Origin: Fremontodendron californicum
Lineage: Eukaryota > Streptophyta > Magnoliopsida > Malvales > Malvaceae
DNA length: 64,000 nt
Direction of reading: 5' to 3'
NCBI GenBank assembly: GCA_030761205.1
Contig: JAULJL010000039.1
Span: 7,326,001 to 7,390,000 of the forward strand
In this document: in pieces, positions 24,980 to 35,090 of the stretch
Layout of the letters: each line of letters opens with the position of its first letter
Position numbering within the stretch: the stretch's first letter is position 1
Made by a program: the position numbers and the translations under genes
The notes under the pieces: generated by a model
What the model was told of the DNA's origin: nothing
The model's database searches: none
Seen by the model: only the letters and a program-made list of their open reading frames with translations

Positions 24980-26400
24980 TAATTCTCCTCCTAAAACCCT
25001 AAAAGAAACTGATTTACAGCAAAGCGGCTTTCCACTGATTGATAAGCTCCGGTGTCAAAATACCATTGCGGATAAGACCTTCAATCCTTTCCCTCAATTG
25101 TCTGAATTTTTCAGTTGAATGCCCAATTACCCCTAGGTTATAATCACACTTACTGCCAGGGTCATAACTCCTTGCTGATGGATTAGGAGCTATTTTCAAA
25201 GGTAACGGGATAAGGTACTGATTCTTTATTAGTAATGGCAGTAGGTCAGGGATTAGGATTGGAATTATTTCTTGGTTATCCCGCGGTCGTTTTCTGGAAG
25301 TAGGCCTTGTTGCAAGAACTGGTATAGGATTAGGTGCTTGGGTGGGTGGGTGGGTAAGGATAAAGGCTTGGAGATATCTCAGTAGGATAACATGGTTGGT
25401 ATGAGGAAAATTGGGAATATGGGACGAAATCTTTCATAGCTTGGACATCTTCCTCTTTCTTTCTAGGTACCCTATTTCTCTCGGCATTGGATGTTCCTTC
25501 TCCTTCAAGTTTCCCATTCATGATAGCATTCTCAATCATCTCCCCTAAGATTACCATATCAGCAAAATTCTTCGAGCCATTGCCGACGAGTCTATCATAG
25601 TACGGGGCCCGCAGTGTACTCACAAAAAGGAAGGTGATTTCTTTTTGTGTCAAAGGTGGTTGTACTTGGGTGGACATGTTCCTCCACCTCTGAGCATACT
25701 ATTTAAAGCTCTCAGTAGCTCTTTTCTGCATATTTTGCAAAGTGAGACGGTCAGGTGTCATGTCGGTCATATGCTTGTACTGGTTTAGAAAAGCCATGGC
25801 CAAATCATTCCAAGAGTGAATCTAATCCTTCCTCAACTGACCATACCACCTAATTGCGGACCCGCTGAGGCTATCCTGAAAGTAGTGAATGAGAAGCTTA
25901 TCATTATCTATATGACTTGTCATCTTTCGGCAGAATATAATGATGTGAGCTGACGGATCAGTCGTCCCGTCATATTTCACAAAGTCAGGGACCTTGAATT
26001 TAGGAGGAATGACTAAATCGAGGACCAAGCATCGGTCTTTCGCATCCACACTCACGAATATATCTGTATTTTCTACTGTCCGGAGCCTTTCATCTAACAA
26101 CTGATGTTTCCCTTGGGAATCTGCCAACTCTACCTCTTTTACTGCAACCATTTTCAACTTTCCCCGTTCAGCTGGGTCGTCTAAGTTCAGGGTGTTGCTG
26201 GGGTTAACTGTGTTCTGGTCATCCATCATTACGACCTCATTCTGACCCTTTTGTGCCTCTAACCCTTCTTTGGCGGCAAAGTTTTCAGTGTATCCTTTTC
26301 CCTTGATTACGATGGACATCAACTCCCTCAATTTAGTCATCTGATCCTTAGATTCTGTTTGAGACTTTGCCAGCTGTTCTCATAATTCTTCCTGTACCCT
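24980..26400 (-). pseudogene. Tat/Ogre gag, downstream module (broken)
   Basis: On the minus strand the segment starts with a coiled-coil-like stretch rich in Gln and Glu and passes through MTKLREL (ATG at 26340). It then carries the retrotransposon gag core: PPKFKVPDFVKYDGTTDP followed by IHYFQDSLSGSAIRWYGQL. Further on are APYYDRLVGNGSKNFADMV and a pro-rich stretch. It ends with a C-terminal module containing CDYNLGVIGHSTE (a cysteine/histidine pattern typical of Tat gag) and a stop near 25014. In-frame stops (near 25820 and 25700) and shifts break it into three open pieces: 26340-25822, 25677-25330 and 25199-25014. The family is known to encode capsid and nucleocapsid proteins; this copy cannot make a full product. 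Confidence 0.75.
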
Positions 26401-27300
26401 TTCCATTCTTTCCATTCGAGCAACTTGTTCATTCTCCATAGCTCTAGCCTGTATTGGAAAGGCACTCAGTACTTCTTATACCCCTGATTTGAAATGGAAA
26501 ATCTTTCAAAGACTCTTAAAGCCAAGCCAACCTCTGTTTTATTCCCCCCAAATATATGTCATGATGAATGTGCCATGATTGTCATTTGATGCATGTGAAG
26601 AATAAGCAAAATGATGTATGGACATATATAATGGAAACATGCTGACTATAAATGCAATAAATACAATCACGATGCCAACATGCTAAAAGCAAGAATAATC
26701 AAATCAATGCATGGATATATACAATGAATGACTATGTATTTTCCAGATTATTTCCCAATGAATGATCGTATACATTATGAATGCAACATGATGTCAATTA
26801 TGATGCATGTAAACAATGAATGATTGACACAGAGTATATACAACGAAACTCATTCTGACCATGTCTATTATGAATGTTACCTAATGCTAACATGATGTAT
26901 GTAGTAAGCAAATTAGTGCATGAACATATAGAAAAATCATGCTGACTATGTTTGTCATGAATATCACCTGATGCTACCAAGATGCATGTATGAATGTATG
27001 GTATGACAAATGATTAATCGGATGTAAAATGCAAAGGGGAAGATATCACGGAGGAAATAAGAATCAGAGGAACTTAATCATCAACATCTCATAAATTGAA
27101 GCACAACCAATTCATTCCCAAATCAACCTTCACAATGGCATAGACCATGTTTACAAAATCATGAGCAGTGGTTAAAACGGTCTTTACAAGCACTTTATTC
27201 TTCCTAGCATCCTAAGGCTATAAGAGCCGGCTACTGAAAAAGTGAAATCCTACTGCATCATATCAGACCAAAGTCTTTCTACATCATTGCCGTAAATCTC
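26401..27300. other. AT-rich spacer between two gag modules
   Basis: It consists of repetitive phrases such as GATGCATGTA, ATATACA and AATGAATGA, very like the leader at 33.6-34.2 kb upstream of the other gag module. This suggests a duplicated leader. No gene is seen. Confidence 0.5.
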
Positions 27301-27306
27301 CCAATC

Positions 27307-28017
27307 CTAATGACGCTTTCCCTGCCCTCTATCAATCAGCGTCGTTGGATCAATCCACTTGATTTTTATAAGAGATTGCACTTTCTTTTTGAATGCTATA
27401 CAGTCTTCAATGCTATGGCCGGCAATTCCATAGTGATAATCACATCTTGCATTTGGATTATACCACTTTGGATATGGTGGTAATAGGGGTTTCAGCTGGA
27501 TACAGGCAACCATGTGATTTTGGATCAATATAGGGAGAAGCTCTCGGTAGCTGATTGGAATGGGATCATACTGCTCTTGAGTCTTGTTTTTTAGTTGTTT
27601 CTTAATCACACATGGCCTAGGAGTTGGGGCACTTGGTGGTGGCACTAAGGTCCGAACCAGAGTGTTTACATAGGGAGATGGCCGAATAACAAGGCAATGG
27701 TATGGATTAGGACATGGGACCCTTTGAGGTTGTACACAGTTTTAGGTTCCTATCTCGGATGCTTGATAAGGTGATTGATGAGGGAAATGGTATGAACTGC
27801 CAATTGTTGGTGATGGAGTGGGGTTCAGGAGTCCCGTAGTGATCATCCCAGCGGACAATTGAGCCATAGTAGGGTAGGGATACTAGTTTAGACTTAAAGC
27901 AGTTTGCAGGTATGGTACAGGACCCGTGATTTCTGTCTTTGGTATCAGGCTCTCTGGTTTAATCATTTTCATGATTTTGTCCATAATTTCATCTGGATTG
28001 CACCCTTTGTAATACTG
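27307..28017 (-). pseudogene. Tat/Ogre gag, upstream module, C-terminal part
   Basis: The minus-strand reading includes a Pro-rich region, QYDPIPISYRELLPILIQN, then PPYPKWYNPNARCDYHYG and IAGHSIEDCIAFKKKVQSLI, and stops at 27307. This is the usual C-terminal end of Tat-type gag. It is separated from its N-terminal part (33336-33600) by the chromovirus insertion, and the capsid core seen in the downstream module is missing. In-frame stops occur near 27740 and 27890. Confidence 0.7.
28013..28017. repeat. Target-site duplication of the chromovirus, left copy
   Basis: TACTG occurs immediately before TGATGCAGGG, with the partner TACTG at 33331-33335 immediately after the other LTR. Confidence 0.9.
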
Positions 28018-28354
28018 TGATGCAGGGTAGAAACTAGAACAGTAAACAAGATAGAAAGTAGGCTGCGATTGAGTAGGACTTTTAGGTTTAGAGGCAAATC
28101 TGCCAATACCTTTATTGAAGAGTTATAACTCTGAAAAATAATAATGATAAGCTGATCGACTGCTACCCTATCTTAGAGTATTTATAATAACCTATTTTAT
28201 TTAAAGTCACATGCCTAAATAAAATACCTAAATAGCATAAGACTCCTACTTAAAATAAACTAAGTAAACAAGCATAAACTTGAAGACTTCTACTTAAAAT
28301 AAACTAAGTAAACAAACATAAAACTTTAATAATTAAATCGATGCTCCTGCATCA
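28018..28354 (-). repeat. Chromovirus 3' LTR
   Basis: It starts TGATGCAGGG and ends CCTGCATCA, so its ends form a short inverted repeat. It contains a direct duplication of about 44 bp around CTACTTAAAATAAACTAAG. It differs from the 5' LTR at two positions by eye (GTTATAAC against GTTAAAAC, and GATCGACTG against GATCAACTG). Confidence 0.93.
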
Positions 28355-28366
28355 ATCTCCCTTGGT
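28355..28366 (-). other. Chromovirus polypurine tract
   Basis: On the minus strand AACCAAGGGAGAT directly precedes the 3' LTR start. The integrase reading frame stops only about 12 bases from the LTR. Confidence 0.6.
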
Positions 28367-30240
28367 TAAAAAGGAGCTGACTCCGTAGAATAAACCTTGG
28401 CCACTTCAGCATACACCTCAGGGTCGATCTTCCTTAGTTCTTCCTCGGCAATCCATGTACTTTCACAAGCTGGTTTGCCCAACCACTTTATTAGGAATCG
28501 TCTATAAGCATTACCTCTTCTAGACTTCACTTCCCTCACATCTAGAACTTCTTGGACAACATCAGCTTGCTTAGTAGGAAGTTGATCAGCTTGGTCTTCA
28601 ATTGTGGTCACATTCTCTTCATCAAACCCCTCAAAAGAATATAAATCAGAAACATTAAAAATGGGACAGATTTGTAACTCACCAGGCAGCTCAATTAGAT
28701 AGGCATTTGAGCTAATCTTCTTCAATACCTTACAAGGACCAAACTTCCGAGACTTTAGCTTATGATAAGTACCCTTAGGAAATCTATCCTTCTTCAAGTG
28801 GACCAACACTAGGTCTCCTTCCTCAAATTCTTTGAAACGTCTATGCTGATTGGCAGCATCAGCATATGCGGCATTGCTGGCTTTTAGGGCTGTTTGCACT
28901 TCCTCATGAAGCTTGCGGACATGGTCAACAAAGGCTTCTCCATCTTCACTCACCCTAGCTTCTTGTGGCAATGGCACTAGGTCCAACACATGTTGAGGCT
29001 TGAGACCATAAGCAACTTCAAATGGAGTCTTCTTGATAGTTCTATTAACTGAGTTGTTGTAAGCAAACTCAGCTTGTGGTATAACTGAATCCCAACCCTT
29101 CACATGGTTTTTAACCAAACACCTCAGCAAATTACCCAAGCTCCTATTAATGGCTTCAGTCTGACCATCTGTTTGTGGATGACAAGTGCTGGAATATTTT
29201 AATTCAGTCCCTAACTTCCGCCACAAAGTCCTCCAAAAATGACCCACAAACTTGACATCCCTGTCTGAAACAATCGAAGTAGGAACACCATGCAAACGCA
29301 CCACTTCTTTAAAAAACAAATCAGCTATGTGGGAAGCATCTGCTGTTTTGGAGCAAGGAATAAAATGTGCCATTTTAGAAAACCTATCCACTACAACAAA
29401 AATCGAGTCATACCCTTTGGATGTCTTAGGAAGGCCCAACACGAAATCCATGCTCAAATGAATCCAAGGTGCCTCTGGTTCTGGTAATGGCGTGTACAAC
29501 CCAGTGTTTTGGGATGTCCCTTTGCCGAACTGACAAATAGAACACCGTTGCACAAACCTGCTCACATCTTTATACATTCGCGGCCAATAATAGCGATCTG
29601 ACACCAGCGCTATTGTCTTGTCCCTGCCAAAATGTCCTCCTAAACCATTCCCATGAAGCTCCCTGATAATCTGTTCTCGAAAAGACCCTTCAAGAATGCA
29701 AAGCTGATTTCCCTTAAAAAGGTACCCGTCATGCAACCTGTAGGGCAGCTGCTGGTCAGCTTCTGTCCCCTGCAAATCTGCCACAATCTGCTTAAAATCA
29801 GAATCAGTAACATACTGATTTTTGAGTTCTTCGAAGCCAACAACTTGGGAACTCATCGTCGTTAAAATTAACGATCGCCGACTCAAGGCATCCGCCACCA
29901 CATTAGTCTTCCCTGTCTTATACTTCAAGGAAAAATTAAACTCATCTAAATATGAACTCCATTTAGCATGACGATCATTGAGCTTCTTTTGCGAACTCAA
30001 ATACCTTAGGGCTTGATGGTCTGAATAAACCACGAATTCCCTATAGGCTAGATAGTGCTGCCAGTGCCGAATGGCCCTCACCAAAGCATAAAATTCCAGA
30101 TCATAAGTGGAATACCTTCGCTTAGAATCTGACAATTTCTCGCTAAAAAATTCCAAAGGCTTTCCTTCCTGACTAAGAACAGCCCCAATCCCGTTATGGG
30201 AAGCATCACATTCAACAACAAATAATTTATCAAAATCTGG
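28366..30240 (-). pseudogene. Chromovirus pol, RNase H-integrase-chromodomain part
   Basis: The open frame has its first Met at 30156, but homology extends upstream to the shift near 30240. RNase H is represented by a CDASHNGIG-like stretch and YSTYDLEFYALVRAIRHWQH. Integrase follows with an HHCC zinc-binding region (HFGRDKT then CSICQFGKG) and a DDE core: MDFVLGLPK for the first Asp, VSDRDVKFVGHFW for the second, TDGQTEAINRSL for the Glu. A 45-50-residue chromodomain-like segment (EVLDVREVKSRRGNAYRRF, IKWLGKPACESTW) ends it. It is out of frame with the upstream RT part, apparently by loss of one base, so it would not be translated as part of the polyprotein. Confidence 0.88.
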
Positions 30241-30785
30241 TAAGCTAGAACTGGTGCGGCTGTCAACAGGAGTTTAATTCGCTCAAAAGCTTTCTGAGCT
30301 GAATTGGTCCATTCGAATTGCTCTTTCTTCAAAGTTTCTGTAATAGGACTCATAATGGAGCTGAAATTCCTTATGAACCTCCTATAAAATGAAGCTAAAC
30401 CATGGAAACTCCTTACTTCTTTGGCTGACTGTGGTGCTGGCCAGTCTTGGATTGCTAGGACCTTACCCGGATCTGGTTTCAACCCTTCGGCAGAAACAAT
30501 GAACCCCAGAAATACCACTTCTGTTTGTAAAAAGGAGCATTTCTTCAAGTTTACAAAAAGCTTCTCCTTTTGTAGGACTTCCAATACTTGGCGCAAATGT
30601 ACTAAATGCTCTTTTTCACTATGACTGTAAATCAGAATATCGTCAAAATAAACGACAATAAAACGTGTCAGAAAAGGTTTAAGTACCTCAGTCATGATGC
30701 GCATGAATGTGCTAGGAGCATTTGACAAGCCGAAAGGCATTACTAGCCATTCATATAAGCCATCCGGGGTCTTGAAAGCAGTCTT
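30078..30785 (-). pseudogene. Chromovirus pol, catalytic part of reverse transcriptase
   Basis: The frame contains MPFGLSNAPSTFMRIM and the catalytic VVYFDDILIYS motif, then the thumb/connection region with FLGFIVSAEGLKPDPGK and VRSFHGLASFYRRFI. It is in the same frame as the upstream gag-pro part but separated from it by the TAG at 30786-30788. The true reading leaves this frame near 30240; the residues encoded from there to 30078 are out-of-frame translation. Confidence 0.88.
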
Positions 30786-32918
30786 CTACTCATCTCCTTC
30801 TCTCAATCTGATTTGGTGGTAACTACTTCTCAAGTCAATCTTAGAAAATACCTTAGAACCTGCCAATTGATCGAGCATGTCCTCCAATCGCGGGATTGGA
30901 AACCTGTACTTGACCGTGATTTTATTTATGACTCGACTGTCCACACACATCCTCCAAGAACCATCTTTCTTAGGGGCTAACAAGGCCGGACAAGCACAAG
31001 GACTTTTGCTTTCTCGCACTAACCCTTTTTCCATCAACTCTTCAACCTGTTTTTGCATCTCAAGCCGCTGTGCAGGCGGTATTCTGTATGCTGGCAGATT
31101 TGGTAGAGAAGCTCCCGGTACTAAATCCATGGCATGTTGAATGCTCCTCATTGGTGGTAGGCCTTGAGGCAAGGTATCACCTACCAAATCAGCAAACTCC
31201 TCTAATAATCGCTGAACTGCCATAGGTTGTTCCTTGCTGTCCCCATCATTGTCGACACAATTAGCAACCTTGCTAATAACAGCGAACATCACTCCTGCTT
31301 CCCTTCCTTCATCCTCCAACTCTTCAGCTGTTAAAAACCCATTTAATTTGCTGGTGTTAGGTGCCGCAACCTCTCTATGGGGATGTAGAGTGTACTTTTT
31401 ACCCGCTCTATGGAAGGAATATGTATTTTCCTTAGTGTAGTGTTGCATATCATGGTCATATAACCAAGGTCGACCCAAAAGAATATGACAAGCATCCATT
31501 GGCACAACGTCGCATAGCGCCTCATCATCCACATTACTGCCCATAACAAATTTAACTAAGCATTGAGATTGTACCGGTATCTCAAAGCCTTTCTTAACCC
31601 ATTGTATCTTGTATGGGTGAGGGTGTTTCTCTGTAGGCAAGTGCAATTTGTCGACTGTTTCCTTGGAAATATAATTTTCCGAACTCCCATTGTCGATAAT
31701 AGCGTCACATACTTTGGTACCACAAAGAACACGGGTTCGAAATATGCTTCGCCTCCTCCAATCTTCCTTATCATCTTTGGTGGTTGTTGTCATAACTCTT
31801 CGAACCATCAACGACTCTCCTTGTACCGGATAAATATCCACATCATCATCATCATCATTATGGTCATCATAGATGGGTTCGGACAAGTCTTGACCATCCT
31901 CATCTATTTCAATCAGATTCACCCTTCTTTTCGGACATGTGTAAGAAGCATGTCCCCTTTCTCCACAACTGAAACACCGAATCTGACTTCCAGCCCCTGT
32001 TTTGTTAGGATTTGGCTGTGTGCCGCCTCCTGTTTTGCCATAACCTGCTTGTGTGCCGCCCCTGTACTCATTCTGCCCCTTGTAACCCTTGCTACTGCCC
32101 ATGGAGTTGCTGCCAGTCAGTTTACTGGTTGAGGCAGCCCCTTTCCCACTGAAATTGCTGTGGGAGGCAGATTCTAACTTGTTAAAAATAGGCCTCCTAG
32201 CACCATAGCGTAGTACCCTTTTCTCAGCTTGCAAGGCTGCTTGTCTCGCATCTTCTAAGGTGAACAACCGAACCACCCCCAACTCATCTCTAATGCTTAG
32301 ATCCATTCCCGCAAGATAGCGAGATGTTAACTGCTCATTGGTTTCCTTCAAACCGACTCTAATAGACAGATTGTTAAAGTCAGATGTGTATTGTTCAATC
32401 GACCTACCATTCTGTCTGAGTAGATGGAATTTGCGATAAAGATCCATGGCATAACCTGCTGGTAGGAACTGTTTCCGCATCTTGCTCTTCATGTGTTCCC
32501 AACTACCAATTTTCAGCTTTCCTTGACGTGCCCGCTGCTCTTCAACTCTCTTCCACCATTGAAGTGCCGCCCCTTTCAAGTGAAGCTTCACAAACAATAC
32601 CATTCGATGCTCTGCCATGGGCTTCCATTCGAAATAATTATCCACCGTGGCTTCCCAATCTAGATAATCTTCAGCGTGTAGATCCTCATGGAAATCATCT
32701 ACTTGGATCCTCACTCCTCCTCTATTCAAATCCAAGGCATGTAGCAACCTATCTTCCAATCCACCTCTTGCTGCCAGATTCGCAGGTCCAGCGTTATGGA
32801 AGGGGTTCTCAGCCTCTCCATCATCCGATTCTTCCTCCTGACCACCTTCCGGTAAATCAAAAGGGTTGTGGTCACCTTCCGGAATCTCCATTCGGGCTCC
32901 CACTAGTCCTGGTCTCAT
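30786..32918 (-). pseudogene. Chromovirus gag-protease-RT N-terminal part (interrupted)
   Basis: The 710-codon frame covers the gag core (about residues 60-230, with DYLDWEATVDNYFEW and GAALQWWKRVEEQ), a CCHC zinc knuckle CFSCGERGHASYTC (about 318-331), an aspartic protease region with IIDNGSSENYIS (about 412-424), and the first third of reverse transcriptase ending SKIDLRSSYHQIRLREGDE. The protease motif reads Asp-Asn-Gly rather than the usual Asp-Ser/Thr-Gly. A TAG at 30786-30788 stands where relatives have Trp, just before the rest of the RT. A more natural start, ATG at 32976 with an Arg/Gly-rich beginning (MVGRGRGRARG), lies in another frame that stops near 32873, so a shift separates start and body. 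Confidence 0.9.
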
Positions 32919-32976
32919 TCAAGTCAGTTTGCTGCCCTTGATTTCCCCTAGCACGACCTCTACCTCGCCCAACCAT

Positions 32977-32990
32977 GGCTTCTGATACCA
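32977..32990 (-). other. Chromovirus primer-binding site (initiator tRNA-Met)
   Basis: On the minus strand TGGTATCAGAAGCC lies three bases inside the 5' LTR. It matches the usual TGGTATCAGAGCC with one extra base. Confidence 0.85.
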
Positions 32991-32993
32991 ATT

Positions 32994-33330
32994 TGATGCA
33001 GGGTAGAAACTAGAACAGTAAACAAGATAGAAAGTAGGCTGCGATTGAGTAGGACTTTTAGGTTTAGAGGCAAATCTGCCAATACCTTTATTGAAGAGTT
33101 AAAACTCTGAAAAATAATAATGATAAGCTGATCAACTGCTACCCTATCTTAGAGTATTTATAATAACCTATTTTATTTAAAGTCACATGCCTAAATAAAA
33201 TACCTAAATAGCATAAGACTCCTACTTAAAATAAACTAAGTAAACAAGCATAAACTTGAAGACTTCTACTTAAAATAAACTAAGTAAACAAACATAAAAC
33301 TTTAATAATTAAATCGATGCTCCTGCATCA
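32994..33330 (-). repeat. Chromovirus 5' LTR
   Basis: It is 337 bp with the same ends as the 3' LTR and is followed at 33331 by the TACTG duplication. Confidence 0.93.
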
Positions 33331-33335
33331 TACTG

Positions 33336-33600
33336 GCAAGCGCAAGATCTAGCAAGGATTGTATGTTCTGGACCTGAAGGTTTTGGTTGATCCAAAGGCG
33401 ATGCAGAGCCTTGAGAAAGTTCCCCTTCACTCTTACCCATATCCTCAAACATTTTCATAAATTTGACAAGCTATTCCTTCAACTCCCAGAGTTCATGTCC
33501 AAACTCCTCTTGATTTCGTTCCAAAGCACCCACTCGTTCCTGTAATTCTTTCCTCATATCTCGAACCCCTTTCATGCAAATGAAAATGTCATGAGATTTA
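33336..33600 (-). pseudogene. Tat/Ogre gag, upstream module, N-terminal part
   Basis: The minus strand reads a coiled-coil-like Glu/Leu-rich stretch (MRKELQERVGALERN, then an in-frame stop) and FMKMFEDMGKSEGELSQG. It continues into the segment cut by the chromovirus at the TACTG duplication. Together with 27307-28017 it forms one gag module without a capsid core. Confidence 0.6.
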
Positions 33601-35068
33601 AGAATACAATTATGAATGTACATGCTCTATTCCTATATGCATGAATATACTAATGATTAATGCATGAATCGTTCAAAGAAATTATGATGACTATGTATGC
33701 TATGTGTGCAACCTGATGCCAACATGATGCATGTAAAGAATAAGCAAATTACTGCATGGATATATACAGAAACATTATGCTAACTATGACTGTATTCTAC
33801 AATGAATGAGCATACATGCTTATGACTGTAACATGATGTCAAAATGATTATTGCAAAGAATAAATGAATTAACACCATGGTATATACAAAGAAATCAATG
33901 GCTACACAAAAATGGTGGGACCAAATTTTGATTATTCAAAAATCTCACTATGTAAAATTTGCCTTCACATTTTATCTACAATTTTTTGAAACATGTTTTC
34001 TCTATGAAAAACCACACATATTATTTTCAAAAGAATTTCGGAATAATGGATCCTAGTATGGTACAATATGCAAATGTTCATGTAACACTACGGTTTATGA
34101 AATCACCAAATGAGATTATTATTACCAACTGTTTATTGCAAAGAATGAGATCAAAAATACAACGATAAATGTACATGCTCTATTCACACATGCATGAAAT
34201 GTGCAAAAATGCAAAAATATTTGAAAAAGAATATTTGTATTTTGAATTTCAAAAGGTTAGTGAACACTTGCCCCAACAATATCTACTTATATAGGCGTCA
34301 CGGTGCCTTTGGGGCGGAGTATCACACTTATTACGGGCGATGTACGTTCATCTTTGCCCGGTTTACCAAACTTATTTGAGATGTAAAAATAGGTAATAAA
34401 AGGTTAAAAATGTCCCTCCATGTGTTCCTAACTTCGATGTATCTAACAGAAATCGGGCGTGGCTTCGCCTAGGTTCACTATATGAGGGTGAATCAGTTCT
34501 AAAGGCCTCGAATTGCTCCTCGCTATCGCCGATGAAGGCTAGTAAGGCACCCCGATAAAGCGAGTTCAATTCGTTAGAGTATACTTTTCTAAGCCCATAC
34601 GGAGGATCATCACGAAGGCTTTAGGTACTTTATACTCCAAAAGTATTTCACTAGCCCATACGGAGGATCATCACGAAGGCGTAGTTACTTTACTCCCACT
34701 TAAAAGGACGAAACCTGGGTAGAGAGTTCATGTTATGCAAATGCAAGTGAGTGTGTGTGGAGGAACAACAAACCTTTTTCCATCTATTCGAAACCCCTTA
34801 TCCTAAATACCCCAACAATTTATTAAAACAAAGATCAAGAATAGTGTAACGCATTAACTAACAAGCAATTATAATATACAACATTAAATAACTAGAAAAC
34901 AATAATAAAATGCATGTCAATGAATTTGAATATATTTAAAACATTTTATTATTTTCGAAATTCTCCTTTATTTTAAAAAATATGGGAATTAAAATTAAAT
35001 ACCAATTAAACCAACAAAATCGAGACTTTGATAACACACGACTAATTCTAGGCCTGACTCTTTAAAAA
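33601..35068 (-). other. Leader between PBS and gag of the Tat/Ogre-type element
   Basis: About 1.5 kb of AT-rich DNA without convincing genes. It contains a 61-bp direct repeat with AGCCCATACGGAGGATCATC at 34593 and 34654, and GATGCATGTA-type phrases shared with 26.4-27.3 kb. Small frames (34194-34379, 34372-34569) have no family features. Confidence 0.5.
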
Positions 35069-35087
35069 GTCCCAAGTGGAGTCGCCA
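35069..35087 (-). other. Tat/Ogre-type primer-binding site
   Basis: The minus strand reads TGGCGACTCCACTTGGGAC three bases after the LTR end GGTTGCGACA (35100-35091). This LTR-end/PBS pair is characteristic of Tat/Ogre elements primed by tRNA-Arg. It fixes the orientation of the interior as minus. Confidence 0.8.
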
Positions 35088-35090
35088 AGC

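Larger units (their letters stand above)
28018..33330 (-). mobile_element. Complete Ty3/gypsy chromovirus, minus strand, 5313 bp
   Basis: Two 337-bp LTRs (28018-28354 and 32994-33330) flank gag-pro-RT-RNaseH-integrase in minus orientation, with a TACTG duplication outside. The PBS matches initiator tRNA-Met. A C-terminal chromodomain-like segment puts it among chromoviruses; the RT phrase MPFGLSNAPSTFMRIM is of the CRM/Galadriel style, but I cannot settle the clade by eye. The LTRs differ at only two positions by eye, so insertion is recent, yet the coding region has a shifted start, one stop codon and one frameshift. It interrupts the upstream gag module of the Tat/Ogre-type element. Confidence 0.92.

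Noticed and set aside
31563..32132. 189-codon plus-strand frame
   Set aside because: It is antisense to the chromovirus protease/gag coding sequence, which has clear domains.
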